Assembly (NCBI GenBank): GCA_009839535.1
Contig: VXPN01000137.1
Location: 1 to 8,446 of the forward strand
Direction: 5' to 3'
Source of the DNA: Boseongicola sp. SB0662_bin_57
Lineage (GTDB): Bacteria; Pseudomonadota; Alphaproteobacteria; Rhodobacterales; Rhodobacteraceae
Length of the DNA: 8,446 bases
In this document: positions 1-6,328 of the stretch, piece after piece
How positions within the stretch are numbered: the stretch's first letter is position 1
Layout of the letters: every line of letters begins with the position of its first letter
Notes under the pieces: model-generated
What the model saw: the letters and a program-made list of their open reading frames with translations, nothing else
What the model was told of the DNA's origin: nothing
Database searches by the model: none
Made by a program: the position numbers and the translations under genes

Positions 1-20
1 GCGGAATAGGGAGAGAGGCG

Positions 21-818
21 ATGCATTCATTGAACTACCACAAGGCGTCCAACGCATCGGAAGCCGCCAGACTCCTTTCTGGAACGGAGGACGGGAAGTT
101 CCTTGCGGGTGGCCAGACCCTTATTCCGGCCATGAAGACGCGACTTGCGGCGCCGTCGGACCTCGTTGACGTGTCGGGCGCAGCGGATTTGCGCGGGATC
201 AATGTGTCGGGGCGAAGGGTGACGATAGGGGCCGCGACGACGCATGCGGAAGTTGCGGCCAGCGGCGGGTTGCGCAATGTCTGCCCGTCAATTTGTGACA
301 TGGCCGCGAATATCGGCGACCCGGCAGTTCGCCATCGTGGCACGATCGGGGGCTCGATCGCCAACAATGATCCCGCGGCGGATTACCCGGCAGCGATGCT
401 TGCTCTGGGGGCCACGATCAAGACAGCCAGCCGAGAGATTGCGGCGGGTGATTTCTTTGTCGGCCTTTTCGAGACCGCACTCGAGGACGACGAACTCATC
501 ACGTCGATTGAATTCACGGCACCGGCTGCAGGCGCCTATGCCAAGTTTCCCAACCCTGCATCGCGTTACGCGATGTGCGGCGTCTTCGTTGCGAAAGGTG
601 ATGGCGGGGTACGCGTCGGGGTCACCGGGGCCGGTGCGGATGGCGCGTTCCGGGCGGGCGACTTCGAGGCCGCGCTTGACGGCGAGTTCTCCGCGGAAGC
701 GCTGGACGGCATTTCGGTGAAGGCGGAAGAGATGTTGTCCGACATCCATGGCGATGGTGCCTATCGGGCCAATCTGGTTTCCGTCATGGCCAAGCGCGCC
801 GTCGCTGCCGCCAACTGA
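21..818 (+). CDS. FAD-binding medium subunit of a xanthine/CO-dehydrogenase-type molybdenum hydroxylase (CoxM-like)
   Basis: This 265-residue protein is the flavin subunit of a three-part molybdenum hydroxylase. In the family it carries FAD and passes electrons from the Fe-S small subunit to the acceptor, in the cytoplasm. Two FAD-contact motifs are visible: AGGQTLIP at residues 29-36, and GTIGGSIANNDPAADYP at about 107-123. The C-terminal CO-dehydrogenase flavoprotein domain follows, with YAKFPNPASRYAMCGV at about 173-188. The length is close to, or slightly under, the usual 260-290. The start follows a purine-rich GGGAGAGAGG site about 3-10 bases upstream. Bases 7-9 (TAG) could be the stop of a preceding gene, which fits an operon with the large or small subunit outside the window. 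A hairpin 13 bases after the stop suggests this is the last gene. CO itself need not be the substrate: most homologues act on other compounds and the substrate-determining large subunit is not visible. Confidence 0.93.
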   Translation: MHSLNYHKASNASEAARLLSGTEDGKFLAGGQTLIPAMKTRLAAPSDLVDVSGAADLRGINVSGRRVTIGAATTHAEVAASGGLRNVCPSICDMAANIGDPAVRHRGTIGGSIANNDPAADYPAAMLALGATIKTASREIAAGDFFVGLFETALEDDELITSIEFTAPAAGAYAKFPNPASRYAMCGVFVAKGDGGVRVGVTGAGADGAFRAGDFEAALDGEFSAEALDGISVKAEEMLSDIHGDGAYRANLVSVMAKRAVAAAN

Positions 819-831
819 CCTATCTGATTTC

Positions 832-855
832 GCACCGGCTCCAACGAGCCGGTGC
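832..855 (+). terminator. Hairpin after the CoxM-like gene, probable terminator
   Basis: GCACCGGCT and AGCCGGTGC form a perfect 9-bp stem around the 6-base loop CCAACG, beginning 13 bases after the stop codon at 818. No strong T-run follows, so it may need Rho or act as an RNA 3' stabiliser. Position and stem quality support transcript-end function; that function is inferred. Confidence 0.6.
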
Positions 856-1209
856 ATGCTCCGTTGCAGACGTGCGTCTGGACGGGCTGCGAGTTGAACG
901 CACATTGCCGATCGGGATCCGCCTCAACGTCCTTTCCGTCCGCATTGCGCCAGGGCCTGTTGCAGTCAACGCCCGGCGTGCCGCCGGGCACGCTCTGCGG
1001 GAGACCCGGGGACGGGAGCATGGCAAGGTGCCATGTCAGGAGCGCCGGTAGCGCCTGACTTCAAGCCATTGCGTCGGCGCTCGCTGCTCGCTGATGGGTG
1101 GCCGATGCCTCGCTGGCGCGGAAGCTGCGTTATGACGCAGCCAGCGGGCTTTACGCCCGGCCCTTGGTCGGAGTAGATGGAGGCGGAACAGGCGGGAACG
1201 GAGACTGTG
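856..1209. other. Gene-free stretch with three further short inverted repeats
   Basis: I see no convincing coding frame here; the short ORFs on both strands are rich in Arg, Ser, Pro and Cys and carry no recognisable motif. Three compact inverted repeats lie together: 977-994 (GCGTGCC, 4-base loop, GGCACGC), 1019-1035 (CATGGCA, 3-base loop, TGCCATG), and an imperfect one at about 1036-1058 (GCGC arms around CGGTA with flanking CAG/CTG). The 5' leader of the next gene lies at the right end. The cluster could be a structured leader RNA, a terminator relic, or chance in GC-rich DNA. Confidence 0.4.
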
Positions 1210-1542
1210 ATGCCGCCGGAGGACACGAAGCCGGATGCAGATTCGACCGTGGCGGGCTTGGCGCACCCCGAATCCCGGCATGTTAGTGTGTTCGGCCAGC
1301 TTGGTGACGACATGGCAGCGTTCCGCGCCGGTGTCGTCGAACGCATCGAAAGCGGCAACGCCGCAAACACGTTGCAGGAAATGAAGATCTCCAAGATCAG
1401 GATGCGGATGGCCGTTTTCCTTGTGGCTGTCCTGATCCTTCTCGTCGCGCTTTGGAGCATGTTCGGCCTGACGCTCATCACGAAACCTGCCGCCGACGCC
1501 GTCCAGACGGTTGTACCAGCCCCGCAATCCGGAGCGGGATAG
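1210..1542 (+). CDS. Small unrecognised protein with C-terminal membrane helix, paralogue A
   Basis: I do not recognise this family. From the ATG at 1210 the protein has 110 residues: an acidic, Pro-rich N-terminus, then a soluble helix-like part with VFGQLGDDMAAFRAG (about residues 27-41), a basic stretch KISKIRMRM, one hydrophobic segment of about 20 residues (about 68-88) ending WSMFGL, and a short Ala/Pro-rich tail. The basic stretch before the hydrophobic one predicts the N-terminus is cytoplasmic (positive-inside rule). An in-frame ATG at 1177 would add 11 residues, but its GGAG site is only 3 bases away, whereas GGAG at 1200-1203 sits 6 bases before 1210, so 1210 is preferred. The gene at 1717-2148 shares the FGxLxDDxAAFRA block and WSxFG. 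In the shared block many DNA differences fall at third codon positions, which argues that this strand is really translated. Function unknown. Confidence 0.6.
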   Translation: MPPEDTKPDADSTVAGLAHPESRHVSVFGQLGDDMAAFRAGVVERIESGNAANTLQEMKISKIRMRMAVFLVAVLILLVALWSMFGLTLITKPAADAVQTVVPAPQSGAG

Positions 1543-1585
1543 GCACCTCCGGGCAGGGATTTGGCTAGGGAGACGGACGGCATTC

Positions 1586-1618
1586 GCGCCAACGCGACCG
1601 GTTGCGACTCGTTGGCGC
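1586..1618 (+). terminator. Hairpin between the two small membrane-protein genes
   Basis: GCGCCAACG and CGTTGGCGC form a perfect 9-bp stem enclosing 15 bases, which themselves contain the near-palindrome CGACCGGTTG. It starts 43 bases after the stop at 1542. No T-run follows. It may end transcription of the first small gene, or attenuate or process a joint transcript. It is the only strong structure in the 174-base gap between the two paralogues. Confidence 0.4.
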
Positions 1619-1716
1619 AGGGCAATCGTGTTCGGGAAAATTCTTCTTGGCTTCCGCGCGGTTGCGTGATTATCTGTCGGGAAAAGATTGCCTGGGGGCA
1701 GGCATAAGGCAGGCAA

Positions 1717-2148
1717 ATGCAGGATTTCGGACAACTCTCCGATGGGGTGGAAGTTCCCCTCGCCGACAACCCGACCCGTCACGACCTCCATGAATTTCCG
1801 ACAATTGCGCTCCGCGCCGGCGTGACGGCCCCCGACGACCGGCAAGACGGCACGTTCGGCAAGCTTCGCGATGACCTGGCCGCATTCCGCGCTGACCAGG
1901 TCAACCGCCTTGCCTCCCGGAACAGGGTGACTGCCGAACATCGCGAACGGCAAGACGCCAGGTTCGCCAATTCCAGAACCGGAATGGCGGGTCGCCTCGA
2001 TTGGCAGGACACCCCGATCGCGCTGGTTCCGATTCAGTTCCTTCTTGAACTGGTGGTCTCTTTTGGCATCGCTGCCGGTCTCATCATGTTCTGGAGCACT
2101 TTCGGACCCGCGATCGTCGCGGCGCTTGTCGGCCAGCCCGTCCAGTAG
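1717..2148 (+). CDS. Small unrecognised protein with C-terminal membrane helix, paralogue B
   Basis: This 143-residue protein belongs to no family I can name. It has a soluble N-terminal part of about 100 residues, then a hydrophobic segment (about 103-125) and a short tail. TFGKLRDDLAAFRAD at about residues 46-60 matches VFGQLGDDMAAFRAG of the upstream gene, and FWSTFG in the membrane segment matches LWSMFG there. A fainter echo, FGQLSDG, lies at residues 4-10, so the motif may occur twice in this copy. After the shared block comes a charged region rich in Arg, Glu and Gln (RVTAEHRERQDARF) that could be helical. The ribosome site is modest (AAGG at about 1706-1709). Together with 1210-1542 it looks like a diverged tandem duplication. 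The soluble-domain-plus-tail-anchor layout would suit a membrane-tethered adaptor or a toxin/antitoxin-like peptide, but nothing here proves either. Confidence 0.6.
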   Translation: MQDFGQLSDGVEVPLADNPTRHDLHEFPTIALRAGVTAPDDRQDGTFGKLRDDLAAFRADQVNRLASRNRVTAEHRERQDARFANSRTGMAGRLDWQDTPIALVPIQFLLELVVSFGIAAGLIMFWSTFGPAIVAALVGQPVQ

Positions 2149-2267
2149 GCAAGCTGCGCGACAGATGCCTGTGGACATGCCGGCTTCGGCACGTTCCGAA
2201 GCGCGACCTGAAACCCCAGGCTCGCCCCACACGCCGTTGCCGGAAACGGCCATGAAGCCCGTCCGTG

Positions 2268-3029
2268 TCACGTTACGCTGCTTCCGACCGCATTGGCGTG
2301 CATGCTCGGGCGCTTCTGCAACCTCTGCAACGCGCCCCTCGGTCCCCTCAGGCGCAGCCACCGCAGGTCGCAGGTCGCCTGGCCGGTCCCGTAGCCATCC
2401 GTCTGCGTGAGCTGCGCGACCGCCTCCCCGGCTGGCGGTTGCTGAAGCCCGCGGGAAGGAAGACATGCATCAGGAGCGCGGCCGTCACGGCCTGGATCCG
2501 CGGGTCGCCGAAGCGCATGGCGGACACCCGGCGGCCGTCGACCACGGCGGGACGGTGGAACGCGTCGAAGGTCTCCACGCCGATCGGGCAGTCATGGCTG
2601 GAGCGCTGGACGTCGAGAAGACGCCGGTTGGCCTTGAAGCCGACCTCCTTGAGGTCATCGAGATTGCACAGCCTGCGCCTGACGCCGAAGCCGTACGTGT
2701 TGTCGGTCACCGTCTCGGTCCGCAACGCGCGGCCTTCCTTGAAGTGCTGCTTGATGCGAGAGCGCTTGGTAGTCGATGTGCAGCGACGGCAGGACGCCGT
2801 CGGCGATGATGCGGGTTCGGAACCGCGAGCCGGCCCGGCGCGTGATGCGGCGGCCGAAGACCGACTGCACGTGGTCGGCGCGTCCGATGTCGAGGTTCTC
2901 GCGGATGATCTCCTCGAACAGGATCCCGCCGCCCGGGCGGTCGAACACCGGCGTGAGGGCGCACTCCGCCTGGAGGATCGAGAGGTCGTACAGGAAACTG
3001 CACGGTGCCTTGGCGCGCGCCCAAAACCG
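2268..3029 (-). pseudogene. Decayed gene of a widespread uncharacterised family, broken by at least two frameshifts
   Basis: Read on the minus strand, three frames join into one protein. Frame 1 (about 3026-2769) holds FLYDLSILQAE, LFEEIIRENLDIGRADHVQ, FGRRITRR, FRTRIIADG and SLHIDY. Dropping one base of the CC pair at 2768-2769 continues it as KRSRIKQHFKEGRALRTET, CNLDDLKEVGFKANRRLLD, VQRSSHDCPIG and LRF-like MRFGDPRIQ, to GFSNRQ (about 2432). A second shift near 2430 gives GEAVAQLTQTDG and TGQATCDLRWLRLRG, ending at a stop at 2268-2270. A fragment RNVTRTGFMA in yet another frame near 2230-2260 may be the original C-terminus. From memory, the order RIKQ-KEGRALRTET, QR-SHD, LRFGDPR-Q and TYDLRRLRLHGL belongs to a widespread bacterial family without a firm function. 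Upstream of about 3029 the expected N-terminal part is missing. No start codon or intact frame remains, so it should make no working protein. Confidence 0.75.
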
Positions 3030-3262
3030 GGAGGATCCGGCGGCTTTCCCGCCGCGTCCCGAATCGCCCGCCCAGGGGCGGAAAGGAAATGCCGGTCGCG
3101 TCGAGATCCATGCTCGCCGCGCATGGAGAGGCGGCCGGACCCCCGCGACACGACCCCTCAAGGATTCGTGTCCGGCACGGGCTTGCGCGGCCCCTCGGAG
3201 ACCCCCACGTCCCGGAACGGAGGGGCCGGCACAAGGCTGGCCCGGCAGAGCGGAGCGCCGCC

Positions 3263-3415
3263 ATGATCGAGAGACTCACGGACCTCGTCCGGGACGAGAC
3301 CGGCCGGATCGGTCTGGCTGCGGGCCGCGTCAAGATCTCCCATGCCACGCTCGCCGACGACATTGCCCCCGCCCCGAGGGGATGCGCTGCATTGCGGGTG
3401 GCGACGGGGAAATGA
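3263..3415 (+). CDS. Possible 50-residue hypothetical protein
   Basis: An ATG at 3263, with GGAG at 3252-3255 spaced 7 bases before it, opens a 50-codon frame starting MIERLTDLVRDETGRIGLAAG and containing ISHATLADDIAPAPRG. The third codon positions are almost all G or C across the first 40 codons, and the amino-acid mix looks protein-like, unlike the Arg-rich frames around it. I recognise no family, membrane segment or metal motif. It sits between the decayed minus-strand gene and the HNH gene, and a hairpin begins two bases after its stop. It could equally be the tail of a degraded larger gene, because the same frame stays open upstream, although that part is Arg/Pro-rich. Confidence 0.35.
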   Translation: MIERLTDLVRDETGRIGLAAGRVKISHATLADDIAPAPRGCAALRVATGK

Positions 3416-3416
3416 C

Positions 3417-3442
3417 GGTGCCCCGAAGGCCGGCACCGGGGC
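3417..3442 (+). terminator. GC-rich hairpin after the 50-residue ORF
   Basis: Two competing stems overlap: GGTGCC (3417-3422) with GGCACC (3432-3437), and GCCCCG (3420-3425) with CGGGGC (3437-3442). It starts two bases after the stop codon at 3413-3415. No T-run follows. A terminator role is inferred only from position; mutually exclusive stems could also be coincidence in this GC-rich stretch. Confidence 0.35.
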
Positions 3443-3732
3443 GTGACGGCCCGGCGGATCGTCCCTTCGAGCCAGGGGTGGGGCTCGGGACACGCATGGG
3501 GCGGAGACCCGAATCGCCGGCACGCAGATCGCCGGAGGCGTGCCGACCTGAAACGAACCGCAGGACGCGGGCGTTCAGGGGCAATGCAGGAACCGGCGGC
3601 GCGTCTTCCGTCTCCCGGGACCGGCGGCCCGGGCGCGGAAACCTGACAGCTTGAACGCGGCATCTCGCGGTGTCCTGGCGATGGGGATGGCTCTTTGGCC
3701 ATGGCCGGGCACGATCAAGGAGCGTTGCGACT
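3443..3732. other. Gene-free leader of the HNH gene
   Basis: No convincing coding frame is seen on either strand; the open frames are Arg/Pro/Gly-rich products of high GC. The only usable signal is AAGGAG at 3717-3722, the ribosome binding site of the following gene. I could not pick out a -35/-10 pair with confidence. Confidence 0.4.
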
Positions 3733-4674
3733 ATGGACGAGGAATTCTGGAAAGTGCGTCGGTGCATGCTGGAACCGGCTTCGGAGATCTTCGAGGCGGC
3801 CGTGTTCCTGGACGCCGCCGCCGATTTCCATGCAGCCGGATTGAAGGGCGACGCACGGAAGGCTTTGAGGGCGGCCGACATTCCCGCGATCCTGGACTGG
3901 TGCGAGCAGCTCTTGGGAGGTCGCGGCAGCCTTGACGCATACCGTCGAAGCCCCGTTCACAGGTTCCGGGACGTGCCCGGCCTCCCGGCAAGCAAGGTTC
4001 TGGACGGCCCCGTGATCCCGGCCAGCGTTCAGCGCGTGGTACTGGACAGGGACGGCTGCTTCTGCCGTTTCTGCGGGATTCCTGTCATCCGGCCGGAGGC
4101 GCGGAAGATCATGCGCGACGCGTATCCGGAAACCGTCGAACGGGGTGCGGGAAATCTCGAGAGGCATGCGGCGTTCCAGGCGATGGCTCTTGACTTCGGC
4201 CACATCGTTCCGCGCAGCCGCGGCGGTCGGAACACGCCGGACAACCTCGTCGTCTCCTGCGCTCCATGCAAGAGCGGAAGGGGGAACTGGACGCTTGAGG
4301 AGGTTGGCGTGGCGGATCCCCGTTCGACTCCGGCAAGCGCCCGTCCGGTCCCGCCGGCGCTCCGCAAGTGGGACGGGCTGGCGCGGATCCTTCGGGAGCG
4401 CCGGCCGTCAGGCACCAACGGAAGTCTCGACGCGACCGGTCGCCAGGCCGCCGATGCAGCCGCCTCGAGCCGTTCAGGACGGAAGCCGCAGCATCCGGCG
4501 GACAGCGCGGCGCCCGGGGCGGAGGAGGTCAAGTCCCGGCGCGATAGCGGCGAAGGGGAGGACCGGAGGCGGCGATCGCTGAAAGGCGGGCGAATGCAGG
4601 GCTTGGCGACCCTCTTCAAGGCAGTCCGGCGGCGAAATCGCGGAACCGGAAAGACTGATCCGAATTCGGAATAG
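3733..4674 (+). CDS. HNH endonuclease with long charged C-terminal tail
   Basis: From the ATG at 3733 this is a 313-residue protein. The start is chosen because AAGGAG at 3717-3722 lies 10 bases upstream; an upstream in-frame ATG at 3670 has no such site and adds an unlikely Trp/Arg-rich stretch. Residues 1-95 form an unassigned, mostly helical N-terminal part. The HNH fold follows: zinc ligands CRFC at 111-114, then after an inserted stretch of about 40 residues GHIVPRSRGG (156-165, putative catalytic His157), Asn171 in NLVVSC, and the second zinc pair CAPC at 176-179 before KSGRGN. Family members cut DNA with one metal ion. A short conserved-looking segment RKWDGLARILRER ends the folded part; residues about 228-313 are charged, Ala/Ser/Arg-rich and probably disordered. 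No methylase, portal or terminase lies nearby, so it is a solitary nuclease of unknown target. A defence or mobile-element role is only inferred. Confidence 0.85.
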   Translation: MDEEFWKVRRCMLEPASEIFEAAVFLDAAADFHAAGLKGDARKALRAADIPAILDWCEQLLGGRGSLDAYRRSPVHRFRDVPGLPASKVLDGPVIPASVQRVVLDRDGCFCRFCGIPVIRPEARKIMRDAYPETVERGAGNLERHAAFQAMALDFGHIVPRSRGGRNTPDNLVVSCAPCKSGRGNWTLEEVGVADPRSTPASARPVPPALRKWDGLARILRERRPSGTNGSLDATGRQAADAAASSRSGRKPQHPADSAAPGAEEVKSRRDSGEGEDRRRRSLKGGRMQGLATLFKAVRRRNRGTGKTDPNSE

Positions 4675-4835
4675 GAAGTCGGCAGTCGTGAACGGCTCGT
4701 TTGCCCTGGTGCGTGGGCTAGGTGGAGTTCACGTCACCGACAACGGCAACGTGAGACCGACCCCAGGCATCGGTTCTGCTGGACACGGCGCGTTTCGGGC
4801 AGACCGCGGCCGTTAGTGCGGCAAGGATCGCCGTC

Positions 4836-5009
4836 ATGCATCCCCGGCCTCGACAAGGGCTTTCCCGGATTGTCCCTCAAGTGCGTCGGATGCCGCAATT
4901 CAGGCAACTTGCAAACGAGATCTGGATTTCCGGCCATCCAGCGATAGGGTGCGGTCCTGTGCGGTTCACCTCCCGGCAGACCGAGCGCTTGATTGAGGCC
5001 TTGTCATGA
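4836..5009 (+). CDS. Possible 57-residue ORF coupled to the M16 operon
   Basis: An ATG at 4836 with AAGGA eight bases upstream opens a 57-codon frame whose TGA (5007-5009) overlaps the ATG of the next gene (5006-5008) as ATGA, a classic sign of translational coupling. A second in-frame ATG at 4890 would give 39 residues starting MPQFRQLANEIWISG. The C-terminal part ends FTSRQTERLIEALS, which looks like an amphipathic helix. I recognise no family. Codon use is less GC-biased than in the protease genes (ATA, CCA, GCA and TTG occur), so it may instead be a 5' leader or the tail of a decayed gene: the same frame is open back to 4755. The SD and overlap are the main support. Confidence 0.35.
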   Translation: MHPRPRQGLSRIVPQVRRMPQFRQLANEIWISGHPAIGCGPVRFTSRQTERLIEALS

Positions 5010-6328
5010 CTCCACGTGCAATGCGATGTCTTGCTGCGGGAGGCCTTGTTCTTCTGTGCATTGCGGCAGTGTCGCAGTGGCCATGGCAGTCCTGGCCCGG
5101 CGGCAGCGGAACCGAACCGCGACGCGCCAGCATCTTGGTTGAGACCGAAGCCGTAGAGGTCGAGGTGCACCTCGTGTTCGCCGCCCCTCCGGATTCCCAT
5201 CCGCTGCTTCACTACGCCGAGCATCTCGCCTGGCTGAGTGCCGTCGGTGCCGCAACACGTGACGCCGACCGGCATTCGAACGCATGGACCAGCGACCGGG
5301 CCGTCGGCTACTGGCTGTCCGGCGCCCCCGAAGACCTGCCGGACCTGCTGGAAACGCTGTTCGGTGTTTTCGACCCCATCGACCTTCCGCGCGAATTTGC
5401 CGGTCAGGAGCGCGATGTCATCTTGCGCGAATACGAGCACCGCGTTGCCGGAAATCCGGACGCGCAGGCGAGGATGGCAATGGACGCCTTCCTCTACGAA
5501 GGCAACGCAATCGCTGCCTCCGTGATCGGCACGCCGGAAGAGATCATGGCGCTGGACCAGGACGAGGCCCGCGCGCTTCATGGCGATACCCACCGGCCGG
5601 AAAGCGCGACGCTGGTCATCATCGGCGACGTGACCGAGAGGGAGGTCCGGAGCGCGCTACGCGAGGTGGACTGGCCGGAGCCCGAGGGCGGGCACGTCGC
5701 ATTCGCCCCACCGTCGTTCGACCTGGCTGCGCACACGAAAAAGACGTTGCGCAGGTCTTGGCCGAAAGCCGCGCCGCGCCTGCTCTGGCGGCGGGTGGTG
5801 GCGCTGACCGAGCCCGTGCAGTTCGACCTGCTCGAAGCGCAGACGGCGCTCCTGCGCGACATCCTCGACACCAATCTGCCGGGCGGGGTGGCCGGGCCGC
5901 TGCGCTTCGACGCCGCCGTCGCCCGCAGTTTCGGCATCCGGATCTGGCCCATCGACGAGTACAACGTTGAAGTCGGCTTCACCGCCGCTCCGGACCAGGG
6001 CGTTTCGCTGACCGCCCTGCAAACCGTCTTCGAGGAGACGCTTGCCGAGAATGCTGAAACGGGCATTCCGGACGCCACCCACTCCCGGGTCCTGGACCGC
6101 TTCGACGGCTTCTGGCCGGACTGGGAGGACGGGGACGAAACGGCCCGCTGGATGGCGAACTACGTGCTTGACCGCGTATCCGCCCTGCGCGAGCCTCTGT
6201 CCGAGCATGAACTGAAGCGCCTTGATCAAGGCCTCACCCTTGAAGCCACCAATGCGCTTCTGCGCCAGATCGCCGGGGAAAGCCGCACCGCTGCCGCCTT
6301 CATCGGTCCGGAGGACGCCTTCGAATGA
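5006..6328 (+). CDS. M16 family zinc metallopeptidase, catalytic subunit (pitrilysin-like)
   Basis: This 440-residue protein starts with an uncleaved anchor or signal peptide (hydrophobic residues about 8-23), so the enzyme should face the periplasm. The inverted zinc motif HYAEH is at 69-73 and the third ligand is probably Glu142 in ERDVILREYE (135-144), spaced a little more closely than the roughly 74-76 residues usual in the family. Other M16 marks are NAWT with a following GYW (about 92-103) and GTPEEI (175-180). The C-terminal M16 domain lacks the Arg-Tyr pair that grips substrate: after GPLRFDAAVARSF no Tyr sits seven residues on. GAGG at 4995-4998, seven bases upstream, supports the start. 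The gene overlaps the next by ATGA. In known split M16 enzymes such as mitochondrial processing peptidase, one subunit supplies zinc and the other R/Y; this gene fits the zinc side. Substrate unknown. Confidence 0.92.
   Translation: MTPRAMRCLAAGGLVLLCIAAVSQWPWQSWPGGSGTEPRRASILVETEAVEVEVHLVFAAPPDSHPLLHYAEHLAWLSAVGAATRDADRHSNAWTSDRAVGYWLSGAPEDLPDLLETLFGVFDPIDLPREFAGQERDVILREYEHRVAGNPDAQARMAMDAFLYEGNAIAASVIGTPEEIMALDQDEARALHGDTHRPESATLVIIGDVTEREVRSALREVDWPEPEGGHVAFAPPSFDLAAHTKKTLRRSWPKAAPRLLWRRVVALTEPVQFDLLEAQTALLRDILDTNLPGGVAGPLRFDAAVARSFGIRIWPIDEYNVEVGFTAAPDQGVSLTALQTVFEETLAENAETGIPDATHSRVLDRFDGFWPDWEDGDETARWMANYVLDRVSALREPLSEHELKRLDQGLTLEATNALLRQIAGESRTAAAFIGPEDAFE

Noticed and set aside
1..9. 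Possible last codons (GCG GAA TAG) of an upstream gene
   Set aside because: Two codons and a stop cannot be assigned; it is mentioned only as context for the CoxM-like gene.
1036..2466. A 476-codon minus-strand open frame spanning both small membrane-protein genes
   Set aside because: It is rich in Arg, Gly and His with no domain, and runs antisense to two plus-strand genes whose shared blocks differ at synonymous plus-strand positions and encode membrane helices. Its length comes from high GC.
3108..3126. Inverted repeat CCATGC/GCATGG, considered as a mobile-element end
   Set aside because: It has only six base pairs, no matching partner elsewhere at the island edge and no visible target duplication.
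2265..3654. Long plus-strand open frames (2265-3266 and 2776-3654), and a 114-codon one at 2465-2809
   Set aside because: They are antisense to the decayed minus-strand gene, are Arg/Pro-rich, and have no motif, whereas the minus strand gives a coherent family-like protein.
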